Of a stretch of DNA of 64,000 bases, positions 36,421-43,901 are shown piece after piece (position 1 is the stretch's first letter; every line of letters begins with the position of its first letter). This DNA is from Raoultibacter massiliensis (GTDB taxonomy: Bacteria > Actinomycetota > Coriobacteriia > Coriobacteriales > Eggerthellaceae). The stretch covers positions 2,136,235-2,200,234 of the forward strand of contig NZ_LT962671.1 in NCBI RefSeq assembly GCF_900199545.1. Direction: 5' to 3'. A model generated the notes under the pieces. The model saw nothing but the letters and a program-made list of their open reading frames with translations. It searched no databases and was not told where the DNA came from. A program made the translations under genes and the position numbers.

Positions 36421-36550
36421 TATCAAGGCCTTGGCAATGCCTGTCCGACGAAAATGCAAGAGCGGCTCGAACCCATACGCCCAAACCCGTACGCCCAAGC
36501 CGCCCTATCGATGCAAAGCGATGCAGAATCATCCGTCTTTCGCGCAAAGC

Positions 36551-37438
36551 CTAGTCGAATCGCGAAATGAAGTTCTCCACGGCCTCCATGTACTCTTCGC
36601 CATGCGTCGCATTGCCGATGTGAGCCGCTCCCTGAATGAGCGCCCATTCGCAATCGGGGATAAGATCGTACCCCTCTTTCACGACATACGGAGTCGCTTC
36701 GTCGTTTGTACCGGAAAGCATAAGCGTGGGAACCTTGATCTTATGCAGGTCCTCGCGAATGTCGAAGTCTTTCATCTTGCCCGTCACCACGAACTCGCTT
36801 GCGCCCTGCATCACGTAATAGCACTCGCCCACCATCTCGTCGCTCATGGCGAGCTGCACGTAATCGGGCCACGGATCGCAGCCCACCACATGACGGCGGT
36901 AGTACTCGTTGTACGCCTCTTTCGCCTAAGGCGTGTCGTAATCGCCTGTGCGCTCGGCCTCGGCAATAGCCTCCTGCATCTCTTTCGGCATGTACTCGAT
37001 CAGGCGGTTCGCCTCGGAAAGCCATGTGGCGATGTTGACCGGGGAGCCGTTCACAACCATGGAGCTCACGCCTTCGTCGTTCTTGATCATGCACATCATG
37101 GCAAGCATGCCGCCCCAGGAGTTACCGAACAGATGGATGTCGTCTAAGCCCAGAGCGTCGCGTACGGTGTAGAATTCGTTGATCCACAGGTCGTAGTTGT
37201 AGAAATCGTCCTCCTGATGGGGGATCTTGGAATTTCCGCAGCCGATCTGATCGTAGAAGATGATCTGACGATCGTATTTATCGGCCATTTCACGGTAATT
37301 CTGCAGATAGTAGTGGGTATCGCCCGGGCCGCCATGAAGGATGAGCAGCGGCTTTTTGCACGGCTTCTTCTCCCCGTAAATCTCGTAATAGGTCTTGAAT
37401 CCCAGGTAATCGACATACCCTGACTTCATTTCCGCCAT
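36551..37438 (-). pseudogene. Proline iminopeptidase-type alpha/beta hydrolase interrupted by one in-frame TAG
   Basis: 296 codons of normal family length, broken only by an amber codon at position 171 (TAG, plus 36926-36928). Before it: HGGPGD (35-40), DQIGCGNS and the nucleophile Ser107 in GNSWGG. After it, in the same frame: YYRRHVVGCDPWPDY, the acid-loop SGTNDEATPYV and the catalytic His in GAAHIGN. The family removes N-terminal proline or acts on small esters and lactones. Termination at the TAG would lose Asp and His, so the short product would be inactive. ATG 37438 has AGGGG upstream. Nonsense mutation, sequencing error or readthrough are the options. Confidence 0.85.
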
Positions 37439-37781
37439 ACCGCAACCCCTTTCTTTCGGACTCCGCGCCCAAAGATGATCGGACGTATCGATTATACGCC
37501 TGCCCCTTCGCAAAGGCGGATACGGGTTGGGAACGGACGGGGGTTTCGCCCGCGGGCGACAATGGCGCCTCGGGCATTCATTCGCAGCAGGAACTGCTTG
37601 ACTTGGTGGAGGCCGCCACAGACTCAATATGACGAAACTTTGTTTGCCTTCGCACGCGGATTCACTCGCTGGTATCATAGGGCATGTTCGTTTTACGGGG
37701 CTGCACCCCATGTTCCAGCTGGCATCATGCCGCACCCGGCTGGTGCTACGCTGACGAAGCGGCAAGCAGAAAGGACGCGTT
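37439..37781. other. metA upstream region
   Basis: A 343-bp divergent gap between the iminopeptidase remnant and metA. A TATCAT -10-like box at 37673 would give a leader of about 95 nt with mutually exclusive hairpins at 37697-37746. No gene is supported. Confidence 0.5.
37697..37746 (+). promoter_or_regulatory. metA leader with alternative hairpins
   Basis: GGGG-CTGCA-CCCC (37697-37709) is followed by CCAGC (37715)/GCTGG (37739) and GCACC (37732)/GGTGC (37742). The last two stems share bases 37742-37743 and cannot form together. This is the layout of a leader switch upstream of a methionine gene. It does not match the SAM-riboswitch cores I know. Confidence 0.3.
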
Positions 37782-38711
37782 ATGCCGATCAGGATTCCCG
37801 ATTCGCTTCCAGCAACCGAGATTCTCGAGAGCGAAAACATCTTCGTGATGACCGAATACCGCGCCATGCACCAGGACATCCGTCCTCTGAAGCTGCTGCT
37901 CCTAAACCTCATGCCCACGAAAATCGTCACCGAGACGCAGATCATGCGCAAACTCTCCAACACGCCCTTGCAGATCGACGTCGAGCTTCTGCAAACGATC
38001 AGCCACGAATCGAAGAACGTTTCCGAAGAGCACCTCGAAACCTTCTACACCTCGTTCGAGGACATCAAAGACAAGCACTTCGACGGCATGATCATCACCG
38101 GCGCCCCCGTTGAACGGCTCGATTTCGAAGATGTGGACTACTGGGACGAACTCACGCGCATCATGGACTGGTCGCGCACGAACGTACACAGCGTCCTGCA
38201 TATCTGCTGGGGGGCTCAAGCCGGCATATACCATCACTACGGCGTGCCCAAGTACGAACTGCCCGAAAAGCTGTTCGGCGTATTCGAGCACAAGCTTGTG
38301 AAACCGTCATCCCCCCTCGTACGCGGGTTCGACGATGTTTTCATGGCGCCGCATTCTCGCTACACCGAAGTCCATGCCGAAGACATCGAGGCGAACCCCG
38401 CGCTCGAACTCATTGCCGTATCGGACGCTGCGGGCGTCTACATTGCCAAGAGCACAGACAGCCACCACTTCTTCGTATTCGGACACCCCGAATACGATAC
38501 CGAGACGCTCGGTAAAGAATACGAGCGCGACCTTGGCAAAGAGGACGACGTGGCGCTTCCCGTAAACTACTACCCGAATAACGACCCCTCGCTTCCGCCT
38601 CTCGCGACCTGGCGGGCTCAGGCGCAGCTGCTCTATACGAACTGGCTCAACTACTACGTCTACCAGACAACGCCCTACGATCTTGGAACGATCGGCGAAG
38701 ACGAGGACTAG
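37782..38711 (+). CDS. metA: Homoserine O-acetyltransferase (MetA family)
   Basis: A 309-aa enzyme that acylates homoserine. The catalytic residues fall at the same numbers as in E. coli MetA: Cys142 (HICWGAQAG), His235 and Glu237 (FGHPEYD). Residue 111 is Glu ([10 protein letters not shown]). In this family Glu111 goes with acetyl-CoA, whereas Gly111 of E. coli goes with succinyl-CoA, so acetylhomoserine is predicted. This suits the O-acetylhomoserine sulfhydrylase gene nearby. The start is ATG 37782 with AAAGGA upstream. Confidence 0.95.
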   Translation: MPIRIPDSLPATEILESENIFVMTEYRAMHQDIRPLKLLLLNLMPTKIVTETQIMRKLSNTPLQIDVELLQTISHESKNVSEEHLETFYTSFEDIKDKHFDGMIITGAPVERLDFEDVDYWDELTRIMDWSRTNVHSVLHICWGAQAGIYHHYGVPKYELPEKLFGVFEHKLVKPSSPLVRGFDDVFMAPHSRYTEVHAEDIEANPALELIAVSDAAGVYIAKSTDSHHFFVFGHPEYDTETLGKEYERDLGKEDDVALPVNYYPNNDPSLPPLATWRAQAQLLYTNWLNYYVYQTTPYDLGTIGEDED

Positions 38712-38713
38712 GC

Positions 38714-38902
38714 GTGGTTACCGAGGAAGAGCGCGAAGCCGCGCGACGTCGGGCGCAAGCCGCGCTGCAGGCAAAACGAAAGCGCACGGATGCGAGGACC
38801 GATCCGTTTGTGCGAGCGGCCAACGAAGACGATGATGGCTACGATCCGTATTCCGATCGCATCGAGCAGGTCGACCCTTACGAGGAAGATCCGTGGAAGT
38901 AG
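38714..38902 (+). CDS. Small charged protein downstream of metA
   Basis: A 62-aa, highly charged protein (TEEEREAARRRAQAALQAKRKRTDARTDPFVRAANEDDDGYDPYSDRIEQVDPYEEDPW) with no hydrophobic segment. It starts with GTG two bases after the metA stop; the ribosome site GAGGA lies in the last metA codons, so it is translationally coupled. No family recognised. It is followed by a strong terminator. Confidence 0.6.
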   Translation: MVTEEEREAARRRAQAALQAKRKRTDARTDPFVRAANEDDDGYDPYSDRIEQVDPYEEDPWK

Positions 38903-38932
38903 CAACTTGAGCGCGAAGCTTGCCGAGAGAAG

Positions 38933-38973
38933 AAAACGAGGCGGTCCGTTTCAAACGGACCGCCTCGTTGTTT
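38933..38973. terminator. Bidirectional terminator
   Basis: A 17-bp stem AACGAGGCGGTCCGTTT and its complement with a 2-base loop, with A residues before and T residues after it. It separates the convergent metA unit and the DUF4190-like gene. Confidence 0.92.
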
Positions 38974-39010
38974 ATCGCCTGAAGTCGATTAACCTGAAAG
39001 CAAAAGAAGC

Positions 39011-40207
39011 TTAGTAGTAGATCCCGAAGATGCTCTGGGCGAGGTCTTCGAGCGAGTCGCTATCGACAACCCAGGTGCTGCCGCTCTTGACAACCTCGAT
39101 GGATACGAAGCTTTCGGTGGTGCCCGTCTGAGCCATCGCGTCTTTCAGCAGTTCGCCGATCTTGGCGTTGGCCGCCGCCTCATCGGCGATGTTCGCGATC
39201 TCGTCGCTCGCAACGAAGGCGTCGACGTTATCGGAGAAGATGCTCATGAACTCGTAGTAGTCTTTCGTCGTCACATCGGCGTACACCGTGCCGGTACCGT
39301 CGCTGTACACGAACGCATCGTCGATCTCGTAGGTAAGGTCGGACAACAGCCACTGCGAGAACTCTTTGGGATCGACGCCGATATCGCTCAGGCTCTCAAG
39401 ACCCGAAGACGAAGCGAATCCCTCGTCAAGGCCGGCAGCCATCTCGTTGATGTCGGCATCGGTGGGGTTCTTCAGCTCGTCGAGCACAGCGCTCGCAGCC
39501 GCGATGGCAGCCTGCTCATCGGCATCGGTCGGCGTTGCGGTGCTCGAGTCGTTAGACGAAGACGATCCGCTGTCGTACGAATAGGAATACGAAGGGCCGG
39601 ATGAACTGCCGTATTCGTTGATTGCCGCAGCCACCAAGATGCCCGAGAAGATGTAGATGATCAGCATGAGGATCGAGAAGACGATGCCGATTACGCCGCA
39701 CACCTTTCCGCCCGTCGCCTTGCCGTCTTTACCGAACGATTTGACATACTGCGAAGCGAGCACGATTGCGACGATGCCCAAAATGATACTGATGATTACC
39801 GTTCCGGAAAACACGATAGAACAGATGCCGCAGATCAGCGCACCGAGCGCTTTCCCGCTGCCGGGACCAACCGGAGCGGATGTCGGAGGTTGAGGCGTAC
39901 CGTAGCCGCCCTGGTAGCCATAGCCCATGGGAGGCTGCTGTCCAGGCTGGGCTTGATATGCATTGGGCATGGCCTGCGTGGGCTGCTGGGGAGCAGCATA
40001 CTGGCCCGGGGTCGGCTGCTGCGGCGCGGCATACTGATTGGTTTGCCCAGGAGCAGGCGGCTCGGGCGCCGTGTACTGATCGGCGGAAACCGGCTGGGTC
40101 TCGGACTGCGGAGCGGCGGCAGAAGCCTGATCGGGAGCGGGAGTTTCCGGGGCAGACGGCTGCTGCTCGGGTATCCCGTTCGGGTTTACGTTGTTCTCTT
40201 CGGCCAT
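39011..40207 (-). CDS. DUF4190-like membrane protein with Pro/Gln-rich N-terminus
   Basis: A 398-aa protein. Residues 1-115 are a low-complexity Pro/Gln/Ala/Tyr region with repeats such as QYAAPQQPTPG. Residues ~118-200 are two membrane hairpin helices (GKALGALICGICSIVFSGTVIISIILGIVAIVLA... and GGKVCGVIGIVFSILMLIIYIFSGILVAAA) of the DUF4190 type. A Ser/Tyr/Asp-rich linker follows, then an external domain (from ~232) with alpha/beta look and no known motif. Family function is unknown. ATG 40207 has AAGGAGG upstream. Confidence 0.75.
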   Translation of the reverse strand: MAEENNVNPNGIPEQQPSAPETPAPDQASAAAPQSETQPVSADQYTAPEPPAPGQTNQYAAPQQPTPGQYAAPQQPTQAMPNAYQAQPGQQPPMGYGYQGGYGTPQPPTSAPVGPGSGKALGALICGICSIVFSGTVIISIILGIVAIVLASQYVKSFGKDGKATGGKVCGVIGIVFSILMLIIYIFSGILVAAAINEYGSSSGPSYSYSYDSGSSSSNDSSTATPTDADEQAAIAAASAVLDELKNPTDADINEMAAGLDEGFASSSGLESLSDIGVDPKEFSQWLLSDLTYEIDDAFVYSDGTGTVYADVTTKDYYEFMSIFSDNVDAFVASDEIANIADEAAANAKIGELLKDAMAQTGTTESFVSIEVVKSGSTWVVDSDSLEDLAQSIFGIYY

Positions 40208-40406
40208 CGTTCCTCCTTGAATTAAATGAGACCGTTGGTCATGTATTTACGGATTGATCATATTTAATGATATCCGCATACTAGGATTTACCCAGTATAG
40301 CAAACGCCAGAACTAACAAGTTACACAGCGTTGAACTACTTGCAAAAATCGAGGCGGACCCCCACGGCTTGAAAAGATCCGTGATGATCGGCGGTCCCTC
40401 TGATCA

Positions 40407-41057
40407 TCACGCGAAAAACTTCGGATCGAGTTCGTCGAACGATCGCACGGCCACATCGGCGATCTCCGAAAGCTCGTCGAAGGTGCCTGCCAAATCGTTA
40501 TCGTAGACCCCCACCGTCTTGTAGCCCGCACGTTTAAGGGTACGCAGGGCGTACAAGGAATCCTCGAATCCCCAGGTTTTCGAAATCTGCGTGCCCATGA
40601 GCTTGCATGCTTGGTTGAACACCGTTGGCTCGCGCTTGGACGCCCCCACATCGTCAACCGATACGATGGCATCGAGATACGGAGCGAACCCCGCGCGTTC
40701 GAGACCCGCCTGCAGATACGACTGCGGGCTCGATGAGGCAACGCTGCAATGAACCCCCGAATCGAATAGGGCCTTGACGAATTCGAGCGCGCCGAGACGA
40801 GGCTTCGCCTGGGTTCGGTAATATTTGAGCATACCCTCGTCGATCATCGAGACGACATCGTCGGCATCGATGCCTACTCCGTACTTCGCATGCAGATGGG
40901 CCCCCGCTTCGGGGATCGTCATGGGGCTGAGCTCAACTGTGAGCTCATCGGTTGAAACAATGCCCGTATGTCGGGCCAAATCGCTCTGCACGATATGCCA
41001 TGCTTCCATCGAATCCAGCAACGTTCCGTCGCAGTCAAACACCGCACCGATCGCCAT
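40407..41057 (-). CDS. HAD-superfamily phosphatase
   Basis: A 216-aa Asp-nucleophile phosphatase of the beta-phosphoglucomutase-like group: motif I DCDGTLLDS (8-16), motif II SVASSSPQSY, motif III lysine in GASKREP and motif IV GFEDSLYALRTLKRAGYKTVGV. A helical cap lies between motifs I and II. Substrate unknown. The start is ATG 41057 with AAGGAG 6 nt upstream. Confidence 0.88.
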   Translation of the reverse strand: MAIGAVFDCDGTLLDSMEAWHIVQSDLARHTGIVSTDELTVELSPMTIPEAGAHLHAKYGVGIDADDVVSMIDEGMLKYYRTQAKPRLGALEFVKALFDSGVHCSVASSSPQSYLQAGLERAGFAPYLDAIVSVDDVGASKREPTVFNQACKLMGTQISKTWGFEDSLYALRTLKRAGYKTVGVYDNDLAGTFDELSEIADVAVRSFDELDPKFFA

Positions 41058-41318
41058 TAATACTCCTTCTGAGGTTACCATTCGCAAAAAGGATACCAAA
41101 TCGACGGTCCGATGCCGCGTTTTCCGCAAGAGAAACGAAACCTGCGCGATGCAACCGAAAAAGAACCGCTCCTTTTTTGCAGTCCCTACCTTCTCAACAG
41201 GTATTTCCCTTCTCTTACAAAAGTGTAAGACATTCATAAGCACCCTGTAAGGTACCCGCAAGGTAGTCGCGCTATGCTGATTCCAGTGAAAACGAGCAGA
41301 GAACGGCAGGTGACTACC

Positions 41319-42131
41319 ATGAATAGCGCGCACAGCAGCATACGTACTACCGGGTACAACGCCCCCACCCCCTATCGCAGCGCCATGCGCTCCAGGCGCG
41401 TAGTCGCCGCACCTCGACATGAGGACCGGTCAATCAGTTCGATTCTCGGAAAACTGCTTCTGATCATCGGAATACTCGCCTTCTGCGCGGTGGCGTTTTA
41501 CGTATCGCGCGGCTACTCCATGTACAGCGAGGCGGTTGAGGCCACGAGCGTCGGCGCCATGGCCGAACAGATAGAAGCCACACCCGGATACACGACCATC
41601 GACAAGCTTCCCGAGAAGTACCTCGAGGCAGTCATCGCCGTCGAGGATCACCGTTTCTACCTGCATCCCGGATTCGATGCAATCGCAACCGGCCGCGCCC
41701 TGATAAACGATCTGAAGGCGGGGGCGTTCGTCGAAGGAGGAAGCACCATCACCCAGCAGCTTGCGAAAAACGAATACTTCACGCAGGCACGCGAACTCGA
41801 ACGCAAAGTCGCCGAAGTGCTCATGGCCTTCGACATCGAACGGAGCCTTTCGAAAGAAAAGATACTCGAACTGTACGTGAACTCCATCTACTTCGGAAAC
41901 GGCTACTACGGCATCCACGATGCAAGCGTGGGCTATTTCGGGAAAGAGCCTTCTGAGCTAACCGACTACGAGGCGACCCTGCTCGCGGGGGTGCCCAACG
42001 CGCCCTCCGCCTACGCGCCAACGGAAAACCCCGAGCTTGCCGCTGAACGCCAGCAGCAGGTTCTTCGCCAGATGGTGAAATACAAGATCATCACCGCAGA
42101 AGAATCGCAGGAGATCGCACAGGCTGCATGA
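41319..42131 (+). CDS. Monofunctional peptidoglycan glycosyltransferase (GT51)
   Basis: A 270-aa protein that polymerises lipid II glycan strands. One N-terminal membrane helix (about 45-65) precedes a GT51 domain with the catalytic motifs EDHRFYLHPGFD and GGSTITQQLAKN, KILELYVNSIYFGNGYYGI and LLAGVPNAPSAYAP. No transpeptidase domain follows, so it is the MtgA-like monofunctional type. The cytosolic N-terminus is long and basic. The start is ATG 41319 (AGGTG 7 nt upstream) and not the unsupported ATG at 41274. Confidence 0.9.
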   Translation: MNSAHSSIRTTGYNAPTPYRSAMRSRRVVAAPRHEDRSISSILGKLLLIIGILAFCAVAFYVSRGYSMYSEAVEATSVGAMAEQIEATPGYTTIDKLPEKYLEAVIAVEDHRFYLHPGFDAIATGRALINDLKAGAFVEGGSTITQQLAKNEYFTQARELERKVAEVLMAFDIERSLSKEKILELYVNSIYFGNGYYGIHDASVGYFGKEPSELTDYEATLLAGVPNAPSAYAPTENPELAAERQQQVLRQMVKYKIITAEESQEIAQAA

Positions 42132-42151
42132 CCGGCGCGGCAACGCAAAGG

Positions 42152-43693
42152 CTACGCGATCTCATCGACTCCCTCGTCGACGAGATCTATGAGATCCTGC
42201 CGGGAATGAATGCCGATCTTGCGATAGAGGTTCTTCGTGTGGCTTTGCACCGTGTTGAGAGAAAGATACTGAAGTTCGGCTATGCGTTTTGCGCTATACC
42301 CCCGGAATACGTATTCGGCAATCTCCCGTTCTCGAGGAGTTAGCCCGTATTCCGAAGCTATGCAGTCGAGTCGAGCTTCAGATCGCGCCTCGGTCGCGCC
42401 AATCACGGAATCCCTTTTCGAGACGTCGGCGGTAGCGTCGATTCCCTTAAGCGCAAGAAAGCTCGCAACGAAAAACGAGCACACCGCAACGGCGACACCG
42501 AGGCCCAAAGAAATGAAACCAACCGTCGGCAACACGGTGAAGCCGGCGGCAAGCAAGGCGGTCGGTATCGCAAAATACCCGAACAAGCACGATGCCGCTT
42601 CGGGAATCACGAGGAGCAGAAGCATCGTTCGCGACAAAGGGCTCTTTCCCATGGCTGCCGCAACCAAGCTGAACACGAAAACTTCAAAGCAAGTACGAGC
42701 CGCGGTGATCGTTCCTAACCCCACCTGGAGGAACAAGTCGGAATCAGACAGCGAAATCATGACCAGCCCGGAAACCAAGCCGCCTGCCAATACGAACCAT
42801 CCCAGAAAGGCAACCCGCTCCATCCTCACCGAAAGCAAGCAAATCGCCATGATGCCCGCAAGTTCGACAATGGTTATGAAGTGCTTGAGGTAAAGGCCCG
42901 TTTCGAAGCTGTTCACGACAAGCGTGTCGTACAAGCCTTTCACGCAAACAGCGATGACCAGGAGGATGACCAGAACAACCACAAGGCCCCTTGGAGCCGC
43001 CATTCGGCGAGAAGGCAACTCCCGACGAGGCCCCACCGGCCTAGAACCGTTCTGCAGCTCGCCCGCAATCGAAGATCTTACATACAGCAGCGGGACAGCC
43101 GATGCCAAAGGAACGATGGCGGGGAAAACCTCGGGGATCGGCGAAAGGGAGAAAAGGCCGAACGAAACGACCAGGCTTACCAACGATGAAACGCAAAGAC
43201 AGTACACAACCCCTTTCGCATCCAAACCTGCAAGGTTTTTACAGCAACTTGCCCACGACAGGGTCAAGGCCACAAACGATACCGCAAAGGCAATTGCCGC
43301 GAGCAGGCTAACGACGTAAAGCAAATCGCTATCGCGATCCACGAACACCTTCAGAACCAAAAGCAAGCCCGACGAAGCCGATGCGAGAACCGAAACCAGC
43401 GTCACGGCAGATTTCGTTTCCAAACGGCGAACCACTGCTGGAAACAAAGCGGCGACGGCGATAAGCAGCAGAGCACCATAGTAGACGGGAACCCACATCT
43501 CGATTTCGGGCACAGCCCCAACAGCCGACAGATCGAAAAGATTCGCCAGATTAGCATGCCTGAAAAATTGCCAGAAAAAAGCCATCCCAACTGCCACCGA
43601 GATGAACGTTCGAAGCGAAAAGCACGTTGCCTCAAGAGACCGAACCTGCAAATCCGCCTGCGCATCCCGCGAAGTCGATTCGAGATTAACCAT
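42152..43693 (-). CDS. Membrane-integrated LuxR-family regulator (pair C)
   Basis: A 513-aa protein. About twelve hydrophobic segments lie between residues 20 and 420, split by a basic cytosolic loop near 205-225 (NGSRPVGPRRELPSRRM). The LuxR helix-turn-helix occupies the C-terminal ~65 residues (LTPREREIAEYVFRGYSAKRIAELQYLSLNTVQSHTKNLYRKIGIHS). The start is ATG 43693, close behind a G-rich GGGCGGGGG ribosome site; the ATG at 43717 has none. Divergent from the FMN/FAD reductase and presumably its regulator. Confidence 0.88.
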   Translation of the reverse strand: MVNLESTSRDAQADLQVRSLEATCFSLRTFISVAVGMAFFWQFFRHANLANLFDLSAVGAVPEIEMWVPVYYGALLLIAVAALFPAVVRRLETKSAVTLVSVLASASSGLLLVLKVFVDRDSDLLYVVSLLAAIAFAVSFVALTLSWASCCKNLAGLDAKGVVYCLCVSSLVSLVVSFGLFSLSPIPEVFPAIVPLASAVPLLYVRSSIAGELQNGSRPVGPRRELPSRRMAAPRGLVVVLVILLVIAVCVKGLYDTLVVNSFETGLYLKHFITIVELAGIMAICLLSVRMERVAFLGWFVLAGGLVSGLVMISLSDSDLFLQVGLGTITAARTCFEVFVFSLVAAAMGKSPLSRTMLLLLVIPEAASCLFGYFAIPTALLAAGFTVLPTVGFISLGLGVAVAVCSFFVASFLALKGIDATADVSKRDSVIGATEARSEARLDCIASEYGLTPREREIAEYVFRGYSAKRIAELQYLSLNTVQSHTKNLYRKIGIHSRQDLIDLVDEGVDEIA

Positions 43694-43708
43694 ACCGAAA
43701 ACCCCCGC

Positions 43709-43730
43709 CCTATACATAAGGAACGGTATA
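43709..43730. promoter_or_regulatory. Inverted repeat in the pair C regulatory region
   Basis: CTATAC, ten bases, GTATAG, beginning 15 bp upstream of the LuxR start within the 208-bp divergent region. A second dyad CTTCCCA/TGGGAAG lies near 43820-43842. Either could bind the LuxR protein. The CTACCC motif of pairs A and B is not seen here. Confidence 0.4.
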
Positions 43731-43901
43731 GCAAAACCACAGCAAAATCAATCGGCTCGAACCCACTAAGTTACACGAGGATGCTGAAAATAACATATAA
43801 ATGGTGAGAGGAAACAGGCTTCCCACCACCCTCATGGGAAGAGCACTTTTCGCCTTTGCCCGAAAATCAAGAGCCTGTCCAAACCGAATCAAGGAGGGGC
43901 C

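Larger units (their letters stand above)
36013..36550. other. metY upstream region with inverted-repeat element
   Basis: A 538-bp gap. It holds the metY promoter and a 184-bp element bounded by 26-bp inverted repeats (36237-36420). No coding region is supported. Frames here read the repeat arms in both strands. Confidence 0.6.

Noticed and set aside
36926..36928. TAG as a pyrrolysine codon
   Set aside because: Nothing else in the window supports pyl machinery and the enzyme family does not use pyrrolysine. A point nonsense mutation or error is simpler.
37673..37781. SAM riboswitch upstream of metA
   Set aside because: I could not match the conserved cores of the SAM-I, SAM-II or SAM-IV classes. 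I kept it only as an unassigned structured leader.
41240..41270. CTACCC-like motif upstream of the GT51 gene (TACCCGCAAGGTAG)
   Set aside because: It resembles the pair B operator, but only one half-site is intact and no LuxR gene is linked; chance is likely in GC-rich DNA.
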